Assembly (NCBI GenBank): GCA_003512955.1
Contig: DOTG01000014.1
Span: 69,956 to 133,955 of the forward strand
Length of the DNA: 64,000 bases
Direction: 5' to 3'
From: Marinilabiliales bacterium
GTDB taxonomy: Bacteria; Bacteroidota; Bacteroidia; Bacteroidales; SZUA-534
Numbering within the stretch: the stretch's first letter is position 1; every line of letters starts with the position of its first letter. The position numbers and the translations under genes are program-made. Of the stretch, positions 23,660 through 33,415 are shown piece by piece. The notes beneath the pieces were generated by a model that saw only the letters and a list, made by a program, of their open reading frames with translations, made no database searches and was not told the origin of the DNA.

Positions 23660-26314
23660 ATGTCGGAAGAATTAGAAGCACAAGAATTAAAGCCCGGAAA
23701 CGGTCAATCGCACGAACCAGAGGATGTTAAAACCGATAACCTGACCCACATCTCGCATATCGGCGGTATGTATCAAAGCTGGTTTTTGGATTATGCCTCG
23801 TATGTGATTCTGGAACGTGCTGTACCGCACATCAACGACGGGTTAAAACCTGTTCAGCGCCGCATCCTGCATTCCATGAAACGGCTCGACGATGGGCGCT
23901 ACAACAAGGTGGCCAACATTATCGGAAACACCATGCAGTTTCACCCCCACGGCGATGCTTCCATTGGGGATGCGTTGGTGCAATTGGGCCAAAAGGATTT
24001 GTTGATTGATTGTCAGGGAAACTGGGGAAACATCCACACCGGCGACGGTGCGGCGGCTCCCAGGTATATTGAAGCCCGTTTGTCGAAGTTTGCCCTCGAC
24101 GTGGTATTTAGCCCAAAAATTACGGAATGGAAGTCGTCGTACGATGGCCGGAACCAGGAACCGGTTACCCTTCCGATAAAGTTCCCGTTGCTTTTGGCTC
24201 AGGGTGTAGAAGGTATCGCAGTAGGTTTGGCTTCAAAAATTCTGCCTCACAACTTTAACGAGCTGATTGATGCCTGCATCTTACACCTGCAAGGCAAACC
24301 TTTTGAGCTGATTCCTGATTTTCCGACAGGTGGATTGGGCGATTTTACCAAATATAAAGATGGGTTGCGCGGCGGAGTGGTTAAGGTTCGTTCGCGCATC
24401 GAGAAGCTCGATAAAAAGACACTGGTTATTAAGGACATTCCTTTTGGAAAGAATAGTTCCTCGCTCATTGAAACCATTTTGAAAGCCAATGAAAAAGGGA
24501 AAATAAAAATCAAGAAAATTGATGACAATACCGCGGCGGAAGTTGAAATTTTGGTTCACCTGGCCAACGAAGTGTCACCCGATAAGACCATTGATGCGCT
24601 GTATGCATTTACTGACTGCGAACTTTCCATTTCGCCCAATAGCTGCATTATTGAAGACGACCGGCCTAAATTTTTGGGTGTGACCGAAATCTTAAAGCAT
24701 AATGCCCAATATACCATGGAACTGCTTAGGCAGGAACTGCTCATCCGGTTGGGCGAACTCCAGGAAACGTGGCACATGTCGTCGCTCGAAAAACTGTTTA
24801 TCGAGGAGCGTATCTATAAGGATAAAGAATACGAAAACGGGAAAGATTACGAATCTGTCATCCAGCACATTTTTAACCGCATCGAACCTTTTAAAAAGCA
24901 GTTTGTGCGCGAGGTGACTGTTGAGGATATTCAAAAGCTTTTTGAAATAAAGATGCGCCGCATCCTGAGATTCTCAACCCAGGAAGCTGAAGACCTGCTC
25001 CGGCGGTTGGAAGATGAGATGGTAGAAGTTAAAAACCATCTTGACAATATGGTTGAATATACCATCAATTACTACCGGCAGATTAAAAAGAAACACGGAA
25101 AAGGCCGGGAACGCAAAACCGAAATCCGCAGCTTTGAAAATATTGAAGCCACCAAAGTTGTTGCTGCCAATGAAAAACTCTATTGCAATTATGAGGAGGG
25201 ATTTATCGGTATCGGGCCATCCATGCGAAAAGAACAGTTTGTTGCCGACTGTTCCGATATCGACGATATTATTGTCTTTAAACAGGATGGCAAGTACATT
25301 ATAACCAAAGCCGCCGACAAGGTATTTGTGGGGAAAGATATTGAACATGTGGCGGTATTTAAAAAGAACGACGACCGCACCATTTACAACGTAGTTTATC
25401 GCGACGGCAAATATGGGCAGACCTTTATGAAACGTTTCCCCGTGAAAGGGATTACCCGCGACAAGGAATACGATGTGACCAAAGGTACGGAAGGTTCACG
25501 CCTTCTGTATTTCAGTGCCAACCCCAACGGGGAAGCCGAGATTATAAAAATTTACCTGAAGCCCCGTCCGAAGTTGAAAAAGCTGATTTTTGAAGTTGAT
25601 TTTAGCGAATTGGCTATCAAAGGCAGGCAAAGTTTGGGTAACATCTTAACCCGCCACCAGGTTCACCGGATTGTTTTGAAAGAGTCGGGGGTTTCTACCT
25701 TGGGAGGACTAAAAATCTGGTTCGACGATGTGGTATTGCGGCTGAGCACCGAAGAACGAGGCACCTTTTTGGGTGAATTTAAGGGAGACGATAAGATTCT
25801 GGTTGTTACCAAAGACGGCAACTATCACCTGACCAATTTCGACATCAGCAACCACTATCCGGATAACATTTTGCGGATTGAGAAATTCAAACCCGGAAAA
25901 ATATTTTCGGTCGTGTTTTACGACGCCGAACAGGGTTTCAATTACCTGAAACGGTTTGATTTTGAGGAGACTAAAACGGAAACAAATTTCATTGGTGAGA
26001 ATGTAGCCTCAAAATTAATTTTACTTTCCGATGAAAAATGGCCTCAATTCAAAATCTCTTTTGGAGGGAAACACGCCAACCGCGAAGATGAAATTATTGA
26101 TGTGGCTGAATTTATTGGCGTAAAAAGCTACAAGGCACGCGGCAAAAGGCTCACCAACTATGAGATGAAGAAAGTAGTTGAGATTGAACCTTTGCAAAAA
26201 GAGGAAGATTTAGAAGAAGAACTGATTCAAGCTGAAGAGGGGCTTGATGATGATATGGATAATCTTCCTGCTCCACCAGAAAGTCCCGGGGAACAAATGT
26301 CACTTGGGTTTTAA
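23660..26314 (+). CDS. parC: DNA topoisomerase IV subunit A
   Basis: The 884-aa protein has the breakage-reunion domain of type IIA enzymes: SYVILERAVPHINDGLKPVQ, the helix with FHPHGDASIGDALVQLGQ, and GDGAAAPRYIEARLS, where Tyr136 is the DNA-linking residue. A coiled tower region and a C-terminal beta-propeller-like part (about 520-830) follow. An acidic tail rich in Glu and Asp ends the protein. The C-terminal domain is longer than in E. coli ParC, as is usual in Bacteroidota. It forms one operon with parE. Confidence 0.93.
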   Translation: MSEELEAQELKPGNGQSHEPEDVKTDNLTHISHIGGMYQSWFLDYASYVILERAVPHINDGLKPVQRRILHSMKRLDDGRYNKVANIIGNTMQFHPHGDASIGDALVQLGQKDLLIDCQGNWGNIHTGDGAAAPRYIEARLSKFALDVVFSPKITEWKSSYDGRNQEPVTLPIKFPLLLAQGVEGIAVGLASKILPHNFNELIDACILHLQGKPFELIPDFPTGGLGDFTKYKDGLRGGVVKVRSRIEKLDKKTLVIKDIPFGKNSSSLIETILKANEKGKIKIKKIDDNTAAEVEILVHLANEVSPDKTIDALYAFTDCELSISPNSCIIEDDRPKFLGVTEILKHNAQYTMELLRQELLIRLGELQETWHMSSLEKLFIEERIYKDKEYENGKDYESVIQHIFNRIEPFKKQFVREVTVEDIQKLFEIKMRRILRFSTQEAEDLLRRLEDEMVEVKNHLDNMVEYTINYYRQIKKKHGKGRERKTEIRSFENIEATKVVAANEKLYCNYEEGFIGIGPSMRKEQFVADCSDIDDIIVFKQDGKYIITKAADKVFVGKDIEHVAVFKKNDDRTIYNVVYRDGKYGQTFMKRFPVKGITRDKEYDVTKGTEGSRLLYFSANPNGEAEIIKIYLKPRPKLKKLIFEVDFSELAIKGRQSLGNILTRHQVHRIVLKESGVSTLGGLKIWFDDVVLRLSTEERGTFLGEFKGDDKILVVTKDGNYHLTNFDISNHYPDNILRIEKFKPGKIFSVVFYDAEQGFNYLKRFDFEETKTETNFIGENVASKLILLSDEKWPQFKISFGGKHANREDEIIDVAEFIGVKSYKARGKRLTNYEMKKVVEIEPLQKEEDLEEELIQAEEGLDDDMDNLPAPPESPGEQMSLGF

Positions 26315-26340
26315 CAGCCAGAGCATAGATAAATACTAAA

Positions 26341-26383
26341 AAACCCGGCCTGTTTCAGTAAAAACATGAAATAAGCTGGGTTT
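26341..26383. terminator. Possible shared terminator of parC and DUF5686 genes
   Basis: AAACCCGGC (26341-26349) pairs with GCTGGGTTT (26375-26383), with one G-U pair. The loop is 25 nt and T runs are weak on both sides. It lies between two convergent genes. Confidence 0.4.
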
Positions 26384-26398
26384 GAATTTTGAACAGGA

Positions 26399-28876
26399 TT
26401 AAAACCGGAACTGCATTTTTGCCAGAATGCTGAATGGCAAAGCATTTTTGTTATCCAGATATGACAAACGCCAAACAGCATCGATGCGGAAAAATTTGAA
26501 CACATTTTCAACACCTACTCCTGCTTCCATGTAAGGTTTATTGAGCACAGAGAGCCCTGCCGGGAAAAAAAGGTCTTCGCTGGTCCTCTGGGTAAAATCG
26601 CCAAATAACACTTTGGAAGTAACTACCTCGCGCCATTTAAGTTTCCGGAACAGGGGAATGCGGTTTAGGAAAAAACCATTAAAATGGTGCTCCAGCATTA
26701 ATGTAGCAAACTCGCTGCTAACGAATTCATAATAGTTCATCAGGTTAAAGGCGTAGTCATCGTAAGCATAGGTCTGGTTTCCTTCGTGCAACTGTTGGAA
26801 TGGGAAAGGGGCTTGCCCAAATACTTTACCTACATCAATAATGTACCTCAAATTCCCAAAGGGGCTGAGCGGTACGGTATGTTCCATGCTCAAATGGAGC
26901 TTGTAATATTCGTAATCACTACCAAGGATATGTGGCACTCCAATGGTCATTCCAAGGTTAAAAACCGGGTAGTGGGTTCCTAAACTAACCCGCTCAAACT
27001 TGCCCATAATAAATTTTTCGTTATAAGCAAAGCGGGTATTGAGCGATATTTCGGAAGTAGTAATTTTATTCACAGTTACCGTGTCGGTTCCATCCCATTT
27101 TTTAAAAGAAACCGTTTCGGAACCAAATATTTGTTTGTTGCGGACATTCAATTTATTCGAAAAACCTAGAAACCACTCATGTTCGTAATACCCACCATAT
27201 TCATCAACCGTAGTAAGCTTATCGTTTTGTTTCCGTGCAAATATCGTGGACAAGATATTATCACTCAAAAAGGCATAATCGGTAATGCCCAACTGCTCAT
27301 TATCGTGGAAATAATAAATATTGGCACACTGCCTGGGTGATGTATTGAACATATATATTGCCCCCAGTCCGTATTTCAATTTTTTATCGCGGGTCCCGTA
27401 AGCCAAATGGCCATTGAACATGTATTTTGTACTAAACGCGTTGCTTGTTCGGGCGCTGAATTTAAACCGATGACCTTCAATAACATTATAACTATATAGT
27501 GTATAATATGGACCGATTTCAATAGGGTCTTTTACCCAATAACCGGTTACCAGGGTATTTATAAAGTTGATGATGTTGTTGTACAAAGGTACCTCCTGTA
27601 TTGAATCCACCATCTGGTAAATATCATTTTCGCGTTGGGTAAGCTCTTCGTGGCGCATTTTCTGCCATTCTTCGGGCTTTTTATACAACGCGCTGTCGAG
27701 GGTAATATATTCCTCGTACATGGTAGGCGAAAAGAAATTTTCAGGGAGTTTGGGATTGATGATAATATTATTGAACGAAGTGGTCTTGCGCCCAAAAAAC
27801 CCGTATTCTTTATTGGTTACCGCAAAATCGATAAATAATTCCTGTTTCTGCGGGAACCAGATGGAATCGTCAACCAACATGTAAGTTTGTTCGGCCACAA
27901 AGTCATTCACAAAATTAATATTGACATCGTCGGCCATCCGGATTTTATAATTTTCGATGGCATAGGTAGTATCGTGTACCCAGAAATACCCGGTAAAAAC
28001 AGGCTCCTGTTTGCGTTTTGGTTGAAACGATATTTGGTAGCACCAATGATTCCCCCTAAATGTACTGTCCAAAAGGTAATATTTATAATACAATTGGCCA
28101 ATGGATGAAACGGGGCTTACCATTTCTAACCCCATGATGGGGACAAAATTGTCGTAGATGTTAAAATCGAGATACATTTTGCCGGTAAACTCAGAAATCA
28201 CATCATCCTCCATCCCTGAAATTTTATTGGCTTTGATGATTTCTTTCTGCCGTTTTGGCTCTTTCTGAAAATAATAATCCGACATGGTTTCGGTAATAAA
28301 AATGGGGAGAAAGGTTTTTCCGGTGATGGCCGATGTATCGACATAATCAAAAATGAACTGGAACTGTTTGAAAACCTTTTGTTTCTTGTATTCTTCAGTC
28401 ACATTATTTATATCGAGTTCCATTTTGTTGTACACCTCGTATTGATAGAGGGTTTGCCGGGTTGGGTCGTTTCGTTTTTTGTTTTTATTAATCTCGCGGA
28501 GGATACGGAAAGCCGGGTTTTCGCCGGGCTTGACAACTACTTCGTCAAGGGCAATGGTTTCCGGTTCCAGAAAGATTTCAAACTCCTGAAAAGAGCCAAC
28601 CTGAATGGCTGATTTCCAGGTCAGATACCCCAGATAGGAAACAACCAAAACTTTGGCAGGGGTGCGGGTTTCTAAAAAGAATTGTCCATCAAATCCGGTA
28701 ATGGTTCCAATGGTAGTTCCCTCCAATGAAATGTTTACAAAGGGTAACGGCTCTTTGGTTTCTTTGTCAAAAACGGTTCCCCGGATGCGGGTCACTTGTG
28801 CATTTGCCAAAAAAGAGGTTCCTAAAAAGATAAAGAAGGTTAGTAAACGGATGGTTTTTGTAATTGGGTCAATCAT
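26399..28876 (-). CDS. DUF5686 outer-membrane protein with carboxypeptidase-like regulatory domain
   Basis: The 825-aa protein has a signal peptide ending near SFLANAQ. A CarboxypepD_reg-like domain follows (RIRGTVFDKETKEPLPFVNI to EIFLEPETIALDEVVV, residues about 28-115), then a DUF5686 region opening with GENPAFRILREINKNKKRND. The second half is rich in barrel-like strands and the protein ends in Phe (ILAKMQFRF), as outer-membrane barrels do. It lies 21 bp downstream of lptB on the same strand and is probably co-transcribed, which hints at a link with envelope biogenesis. A paralogue lies at 12481-15108; the two differ in length and inserted segments. Confidence 0.82.
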   Translation of the reverse strand: MIDPITKTIRLLTFFIFLGTSFLANAQVTRIRGTVFDKETKEPLPFVNISLEGTTIGTITGFDGQFFLETRTPAKVLVVSYLGYLTWKSAIQVGSFQEFEIFLEPETIALDEVVVKPGENPAFRILREINKNKKRNDPTRQTLYQYEVYNKMELDINNVTEEYKKQKVFKQFQFIFDYVDTSAITGKTFLPIFITETMSDYYFQKEPKRQKEIIKANKISGMEDDVISEFTGKMYLDFNIYDNFVPIMGLEMVSPVSSIGQLYYKYYLLDSTFRGNHWCYQISFQPKRKQEPVFTGYFWVHDTTYAIENYKIRMADDVNINFVNDFVAEQTYMLVDDSIWFPQKQELFIDFAVTNKEYGFFGRKTTSFNNIIINPKLPENFFSPTMYEEYITLDSALYKKPEEWQKMRHEELTQRENDIYQMVDSIQEVPLYNNIINFINTLVTGYWVKDPIEIGPYYTLYSYNVIEGHRFKFSARTSNAFSTKYMFNGHLAYGTRDKKLKYGLGAIYMFNTSPRQCANIYYFHDNEQLGITDYAFLSDNILSTIFARKQNDKLTTVDEYGGYYEHEWFLGFSNKLNVRNKQIFGSETVSFKKWDGTDTVTVNKITTSEISLNTRFAYNEKFIMGKFERVSLGTHYPVFNLGMTIGVPHILGSDYEYYKLHLSMEHTVPLSPFGNLRYIIDVGKVFGQAPFPFQQLHEGNQTYAYDDYAFNLMNYYEFVSSEFATLMLEHHFNGFFLNRIPLFRKLKWREVVTSKVLFGDFTQRTSEDLFFPAGLSVLNKPYMEAGVGVENVFKFFRIDAVWRLSYLDNKNALPFSILAKMQFRF

Positions 28877-28897
28877 ATTTTATGAGGTAGTCGGGTA

Positions 28898-29626
28898 TTA
28901 TTTCCGTAGTTCAAAGTTTTTACCTAAATAAACTTTCCGGACCTGTTCATCCTCCGAAAGTTCATAAGCAGTGCCTGCTTTAAGGATTTTGCCTTCGAAA
29001 AGGAGGTAGGCCCGATCGGTAATCGTTAAGGTCTCGTGTACGTTATGGTCGGTAATCAAAATACCGATATTTTTCTCTTTCAGTTTTTTAACAATGGCCT
29101 GGATGTCTTCAACAGCAATGGGATCAACACCCGCGAAGGGTTCATCGAGCAAAATAAAATTAGGGTCGATGGAGAGGGCGCGAGCTATCTCGGTCCGCCT
29201 ACGTTCCCCACCTGAAAGCTGGATACCCAGGCTTTTGCGGATATGCTGCAACCCAAACTCATTTAACAGTGTTTCAAGTTTCTCGGCCTGCTGGTCTTTA
29301 GTGAGTTGCGTCATTTCAAGAATGGTCATAATGTTATCTTCCACGCTCAGTTTCCGGAATACGGAGGCCTCTTGAGCAAGGTAACCAATACCCCGTTTGG
29401 CTCTTTTGTAAACCGGTTCCTTTGTAATATCGGTGTCTTCTAGGTAAATAGATCCGCCATTGGGGGTAATTAACCCCACCATCATGTAAAAAGTGGTGGT
29501 TTTTCCGGCACCGTTTGGTCCCAGCAAACCTACAATCTCACCTTTTTCCACTTCCACCGAAACCCCTTTTACAACAGTCCGGGAGCCATACTTTTTTATC
29601 AAATTTTCTGTCCTAAGTTTCATCAA
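28898..29626 (-). CDS. lptB: LPS export ABC transporter ATP-binding protein
   Basis: The 242-aa protein is a soluble ABC ATPase with Walker A GPNGAGKTTTF, Q-loop region YLAQEASVFRKLSVEDNI, signature LSGGERRRTEIARA, Walker B FILLDEPFAGVDP and switch His in LITDHNVHET. The phrase DHNVHETL and the overall length are typical of LptB, which powers LptFG to pull lipopolysaccharide from the inner membrane. LptFG, LptC and LptA are not in the window. The start could be either of two adjacent Met codons. Confidence 0.92.
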   Translation of the reverse strand: MMKLRTENLIKKYGSRTVVKGVSVEVEKGEIVGLLGPNGAGKTTTFYMMVGLITPNGGSIYLEDTDITKEPVYKRAKRGIGYLAQEASVFRKLSVEDNIMTILEMTQLTKDQQAEKLETLLNEFGLQHIRKSLGIQLSGGERRRTEIARALSIDPNFILLDEPFAGVDPIAVEDIQAIVKKLKEKNIGILITDHNVHETLTITDRAYLLFEGKILKAGTAYELSEDEQVRKVYLGKNFELRK

Positions 29627-29819
29627 TCAACCGTTTCAATGTAATTATTTTTACGTGGAAAAATGCCGGGTGTTGCTTTACAAATTCTGTTCCACTTTCT
29701 GATTTGCCATATTTGTCAGTCTTTGCGCACCCGATGACGCTTAAATCGACAAGTTTGTTACTTTTAATACCAAGCCCAAAATTAATTTTTCTTTTAGAAT
29801 TGGACTTGCTAATTTATAC

Positions 29820-29827
29820 TAAGTTTG
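29820..29827 (+). promoter_or_regulatory. -7 box of the threonine dehydratase-like gene
   Basis: TAAGTTTG matches TAnnTTTG and lies 29 nt before the ATG at 29857. A TTG at 29800-29802 is 17 nt upstream, slightly short of the usual spacing. It supports the start at 29857 over upstream in-frame ATGs. Confidence 0.45.
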
Positions 29828-29856
29828 TTTTAAGTGATTATCAAGAAATACATTTT

Positions 29857-30804
29857 ATGAATCATCCTCATTTAAGTGACCTTGTGCAGGCACACAAAGT
29901 TATTGAGCCATACATCCACCGGACCCCGGTTTTTACATCGCAGCTTTTAAATAAATTGTTGAGATGCGAACTCTTTTTTAAATGTGAAAATCTGCAAAAG
30001 GTGGGCGCCTTCAAATACCGAGGAGCAACTCATGCTGTTTTACAATTGACTGCCGAAGGACGTACCCGTGGAGTGGCTACACATTCATCGGGGAATCATG
30101 CGGCAGCACTAGCTTTAGCGGCAGCACTCCAGGGCATGGCAGCTCATATTGTGATGCCCAAAAATGCACCTGCGGTAAAGGTGGAAGCCGTAAAAGCTTA
30201 TGGTGGAATTATCCATTTTTGCGAACCCACGTTGCAAGCCCGCGAATCGGGGCTACATAAAGTGACTCAGCAAACGGGGGCCACCTTCATTCACCCTTAC
30301 GATAATTTCAATGTGGTTTGTGGGCAGGGAACCGCTTGTTTGGAGCTTTTTTATCAGATAGATGAACCCGATATAATGATGGCCCCGGTAGGAGGTGGCG
30401 GATTGTTAAGCGGCACGGCCATTGCTGCAAAAGGAATCTGGAAGAATGTTAAGGTTTTTGGAACTGAACCGGCCGAAGCCAACGATGCATACCTTTCGTT
30501 CCATCAGCAAAAATTGATTCCTGTACAAAGCACCAATACCATTGCCGATGGGCTCCGTACGTCGTTGTCACCTTTTACCTTTTCAATCATCTCCGAAAAA
30601 GTGGATGACATTTTAACCTGCTCCGAGGATAACATTGTTCAGGCCATGAGGCAGGTTTACCAATATTTAAAATTGGTGATTGAGCCATCATCAGCTGTTC
30701 CACTAGCCACCATTATTGAGAATAAAGAAAGATTTGCAGGTAAAAAGGTGGCTATAATTATCTCGGGTGGAAATGTTGATTTAAACAACTTGCCGTTTAA
30801 ATAG
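29857..30804 (+). CDS. Threonine dehydratase / serine racemase-like PLP enzyme
   Basis: The frame is open from 29704, but the first 51 codons do not look like the family and a -7 box lies at 29820; the start is set at 29857 (MNHPHLSDLVQAHKVIEPY). The 315-aa protein has the PLP lysine in GAFKYRGATHA, the SSGNHAAALA loop, the glycine-rich PVGGGGLLSG phosphate-binding loop and a final IISGGN. It lacks the C-terminal ACT-like regulatory domain of biosynthetic IlvA. A catabolic threonine/serine ammonia-lyase or serine racemase is therefore more likely; sequence alone does not separate these. Confidence 0.87.
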   Translation: MNHPHLSDLVQAHKVIEPYIHRTPVFTSQLLNKLLRCELFFKCENLQKVGAFKYRGATHAVLQLTAEGRTRGVATHSSGNHAAALALAAALQGMAAHIVMPKNAPAVKVEAVKAYGGIIHFCEPTLQARESGLHKVTQQTGATFIHPYDNFNVVCGQGTACLELFYQIDEPDIMMAPVGGGGLLSGTAIAAKGIWKNVKVFGTEPAEANDAYLSFHQQKLIPVQSTNTIADGLRTSLSPFTFSIISEKVDDILTCSEDNIVQAMRQVYQYLKLVIEPSSAVPLATIIENKERFAGKKVAIIISGGNVDLNNLPFK

Positions 30805-30886
30805 TAGCTTTTACAGTTTTCGGAATAGAAGCTAACATGTTGATTATATTAAACTTATTGATTTCTTGTCTGAAGTGTTAATTCTT

Positions 30887-31062
30887 TTTACCACTGAGAC
30901 ACTAAGTTCACAAGAAACACAAAGGAGAAACACCTTTCCAGTTAACAATTAATTGCGGCCCTAAAGCGAAATCTTAGTGAAACTAAGCGGTCATCGTGTC
31001 TAAGTGTTTATTTTTATTTACTACTAAGGCGCTGAGCACACAAGAAAAACACGAAGGAGAAA
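30887..31062. repeat. Degenerate interspersed repeat (CACTGAGACAC type)
   Basis: Unit A (about 30887-30932) reads CCACTGAGACACTAAG, then an ACACAAAGGAGAAAC tail. Unit B (about 31013-31062) reads CTACTAAGGCGCTGAG with the tail ACACGAAGGAGAAAC. Between them, TTAGTG-AAAC and CGTGTCTAAGTG are inverted matches. This resembles an intergenic repeat common in Bacteroidota and other genomes. No coding potential. Confidence 0.6.
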
Positions 31063-31086
31063 CTTCAGAAGGTTTAGTTAGGGATA

Positions 31087-33225
31087 TTAATCGTAGAAAG
31101 TCCAAACCAACCCGTATCGCAATACGAACCGGTTCGACGGGTAACCGGAAGCAATAAAATAATTACGCTCCATATACCCGTAATTTAGGTGTTCACCCCG
31201 GAGGTAAAACCGCAACCGCTTAATCTCAAAATTCCAGAATGCTCCCACATAGGGGTAATTGCCGATACTTTGTTGCGATTGGTTGTAAAACAGTGCCAAT
31301 GCCGGGGAATAGGCCGGACCATGGAACTTTGTCCAATAAGTAACATCTACACCTAGCTGGAATTTCATGCGGCCTTCGGTATCTTTAAAATAAATATCGG
31401 GTTGAAAAAACAGGGAAAAATAGCCTGAAAATTCTGGCAAAGGCAATACCCGGTCATTCGTGGTTTTTTGATAATTTAACCGGGTAATGGTTCCAAATTT
31501 CCAAAAATCAAACCGGTTGTCGATATACAAATCGAATACCGAAAAGGCATTGGTGTATTGTGCTGGTGTGGCCGATTCGTCAAAATAGATATAATCTTTA
31601 AGGATACTGAACCGGGTTCCCATTTTGGTATGATATCCGGGGATGTCCAGTCCAAATTTCAACTCGGTCCGGTATTGAGGGTTAAGATTGTTTTGCCACC
31701 GGTAATGGTTTGAATAGTACCGTTGCAAAAAATAGTCGGGGGTTTCGCGGTATTGACCTCCTTCGGCCTTAGCCTCTACTTGGTTTTTGCCGCTCCCAAA
31801 TTTTTGGCGGATATTTCCATACATTTGAAAATCACCTTGCTTGTAACCAGTCAGGTAGATGAGGTAATTGGCCAGGAAACTGAATTTTTCTCCTTTTTGC
31901 CGATACATCCCGCCTTCAAAATATTGGCTTTTCTTGGTATAGGCATGCGAATAGTTGAACAGGGTATCTTTGTTAAAAAAATAGGATTCCATTTTTTCAG
32001 TCCCCACACCCACATAAGCCCCAATAAATGGATAACTGCGGGGGTTTTCTTCTAAATTAATCCGGATGTTTTGTTTTCTGATTTTAAAATTGCAGGTATC
32101 GAAGGTGGTGCTGGCATTATAGGTGTTTGGGTACAAGTAAAAGTTATTTCCATCTAAATCCTGATACAAATGGGATTCGTCGGTATAAATTTTGGAACTT
32201 TTCTGTTGTTCGTACGAGTATTGCAGGCTAAACCAGAATTCGCCCACGGTTGCCGAGTCAGGGACATGGGTTTTTAAAAAACCGATTTTCTGGTCAATAA
32301 ACAGTTGCTGGTCTTTAAAATAATTGGTCCCTCCGGTTAACCGGGTACTGATAAGTTTGGTTGCTAAAGTGGGGCCGGTAACAAAATAGGTATCGGTAAT
32401 GCCGCCATTTTCTTGTACATCAACTTTGTTGAAAATATAATTGAAATGGGTAGCCAGCCTTCCCTGGGTATAGGAGGCACCAAATACTCCGGCATTGTTG
32501 CGGGTTTTCTGGTTTACATAAAATCCTTCGCCAGAATAGTTTTTGAAGTGGGCGCTAAAATTCAGATAGCGGTTTACATTTTGGGTGTGCACAATGTCAA
32601 TATCCTGCTCGTCTTTGGGACCAATATTTACCCCAAATTTGGTGAATGGCTTGGCTACATTGTAATAATCAACATTTTGACGTTGAAAGGTGTAGGCTGA
32701 AAAAGATTGCATGAAAAGGAAATCAGTGGCGGGCTGCGGATCAAAATAGATGTTCGATTTCATGGCCAGCCCAATGTTTCCCAAATAGGAATTATTTATG
32801 GAATACCGATAACCCGGTTGGTGTTGGTGAAAATCGTAAAGGGAAGAATCGTAAGCCGAAATCGTTAATTCATGTATGCCGGTGTTGTATGTCCAATGTT
32901 TTACGATAATGGAATCATCTACATTCAGCAAATGACCATAAAAAGAATAATAGGTGGAGTCGTTACCCCCTGTTAGGAAATCCCATTTTGAAGCTTTAAG
33001 GGTGGTATCATTTTTTTGCCGAAGGGTATCATTATCAACATGGTTAGTTAAAGGTAAAACTTTTAACGTATCCTGAGGATGGCCGAGGGAATCGGGAATA
33101 GTGCTGTCGGCGTTTACCAGCGTGGAATCACCGGCGGTTGAAACCTGGCCTGCTTGAGCCCAAACATTTGTGCAGCCTAATACCAGTAGCCATACAAGCA
33201 GAATATGTAATTGTCGATTTGTCAT
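31087..33225 (-). CDS. Putative porin (PF14121/Porin_10-like)
   Basis: The frame opens at 33312, but the start at 33225 (MTNRQLHILLVWLLVLGCTN) gives a proper signal peptide ending VWAQA, and a TATCTTTG box lies just upstream. The 712-aa protein has a low-complexity Ser/Thr/Asp-rich region to about residue 85, then a long series of barrel strands such as YSINNSYLGNIGLAM, FGVNIGPKDEQDID and RFVLRYGLVWTFYD at the C terminus. This fits the putative porin family of Bacteroidota, which forms large outer-membrane barrels; the substrate is unknown. Repeats lie directly downstream. Confidence 0.75.
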   Translation of the reverse strand: MTNRQLHILLVWLLVLGCTNVWAQAGQVSTAGDSTLVNADSTIPDSLGHPQDTLKVLPLTNHVDNDTLRQKNDTTLKASKWDFLTGGNDSTYYSFYGHLLNVDDSIIVKHWTYNTGIHELTISAYDSSLYDFHQHQPGYRYSINNSYLGNIGLAMKSNIYFDPQPATDFLFMQSFSAYTFQRQNVDYYNVAKPFTKFGVNIGPKDEQDIDIVHTQNVNRYLNFSAHFKNYSGEGFYVNQKTRNNAGVFGASYTQGRLATHFNYIFNKVDVQENGGITDTYFVTGPTLATKLISTRLTGGTNYFKDQQLFIDQKIGFLKTHVPDSATVGEFWFSLQYSYEQQKSSKIYTDESHLYQDLDGNNFYLYPNTYNASTTFDTCNFKIRKQNIRINLEENPRSYPFIGAYVGVGTEKMESYFFNKDTLFNYSHAYTKKSQYFEGGMYRQKGEKFSFLANYLIYLTGYKQGDFQMYGNIRQKFGSGKNQVEAKAEGGQYRETPDYFLQRYYSNHYRWQNNLNPQYRTELKFGLDIPGYHTKMGTRFSILKDYIYFDESATPAQYTNAFSVFDLYIDNRFDFWKFGTITRLNYQKTTNDRVLPLPEFSGYFSLFFQPDIYFKDTEGRMKFQLGVDVTYWTKFHGPAYSPALALFYNQSQQSIGNYPYVGAFWNFEIKRLRFYLRGEHLNYGYMERNYFIASGYPSNRFVLRYGLVWTFYD

Positions 33226-33230
33226 TGGCG

Positions 33231-33238
33231 CAAAGATA
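33231..33238 (-). promoter_or_regulatory. -7 box abutting the porin start
   Basis: The minus strand reads TATCTTTG, ending 5 nt before the ATG at 33225. The transcript would have almost no leader if this box is used. No clear -33 box. Confidence 0.35.
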
Positions 33239-33415
33239 GATAAAATTTGATCCGAGCGGGTTGCCATACAAAAATTTTGCCGTTTCCTAAAGGATGAGGA
33301 ACATACTGACATTCAAAAGGGAGGAAGTACCTTAAACAGCAGGGATTAAATGGCATTGTTTTTTTATTGATTTAACTCAATTTTGAACCTATTCCAGAAA
33401 GGGTGACTTTTAGCC

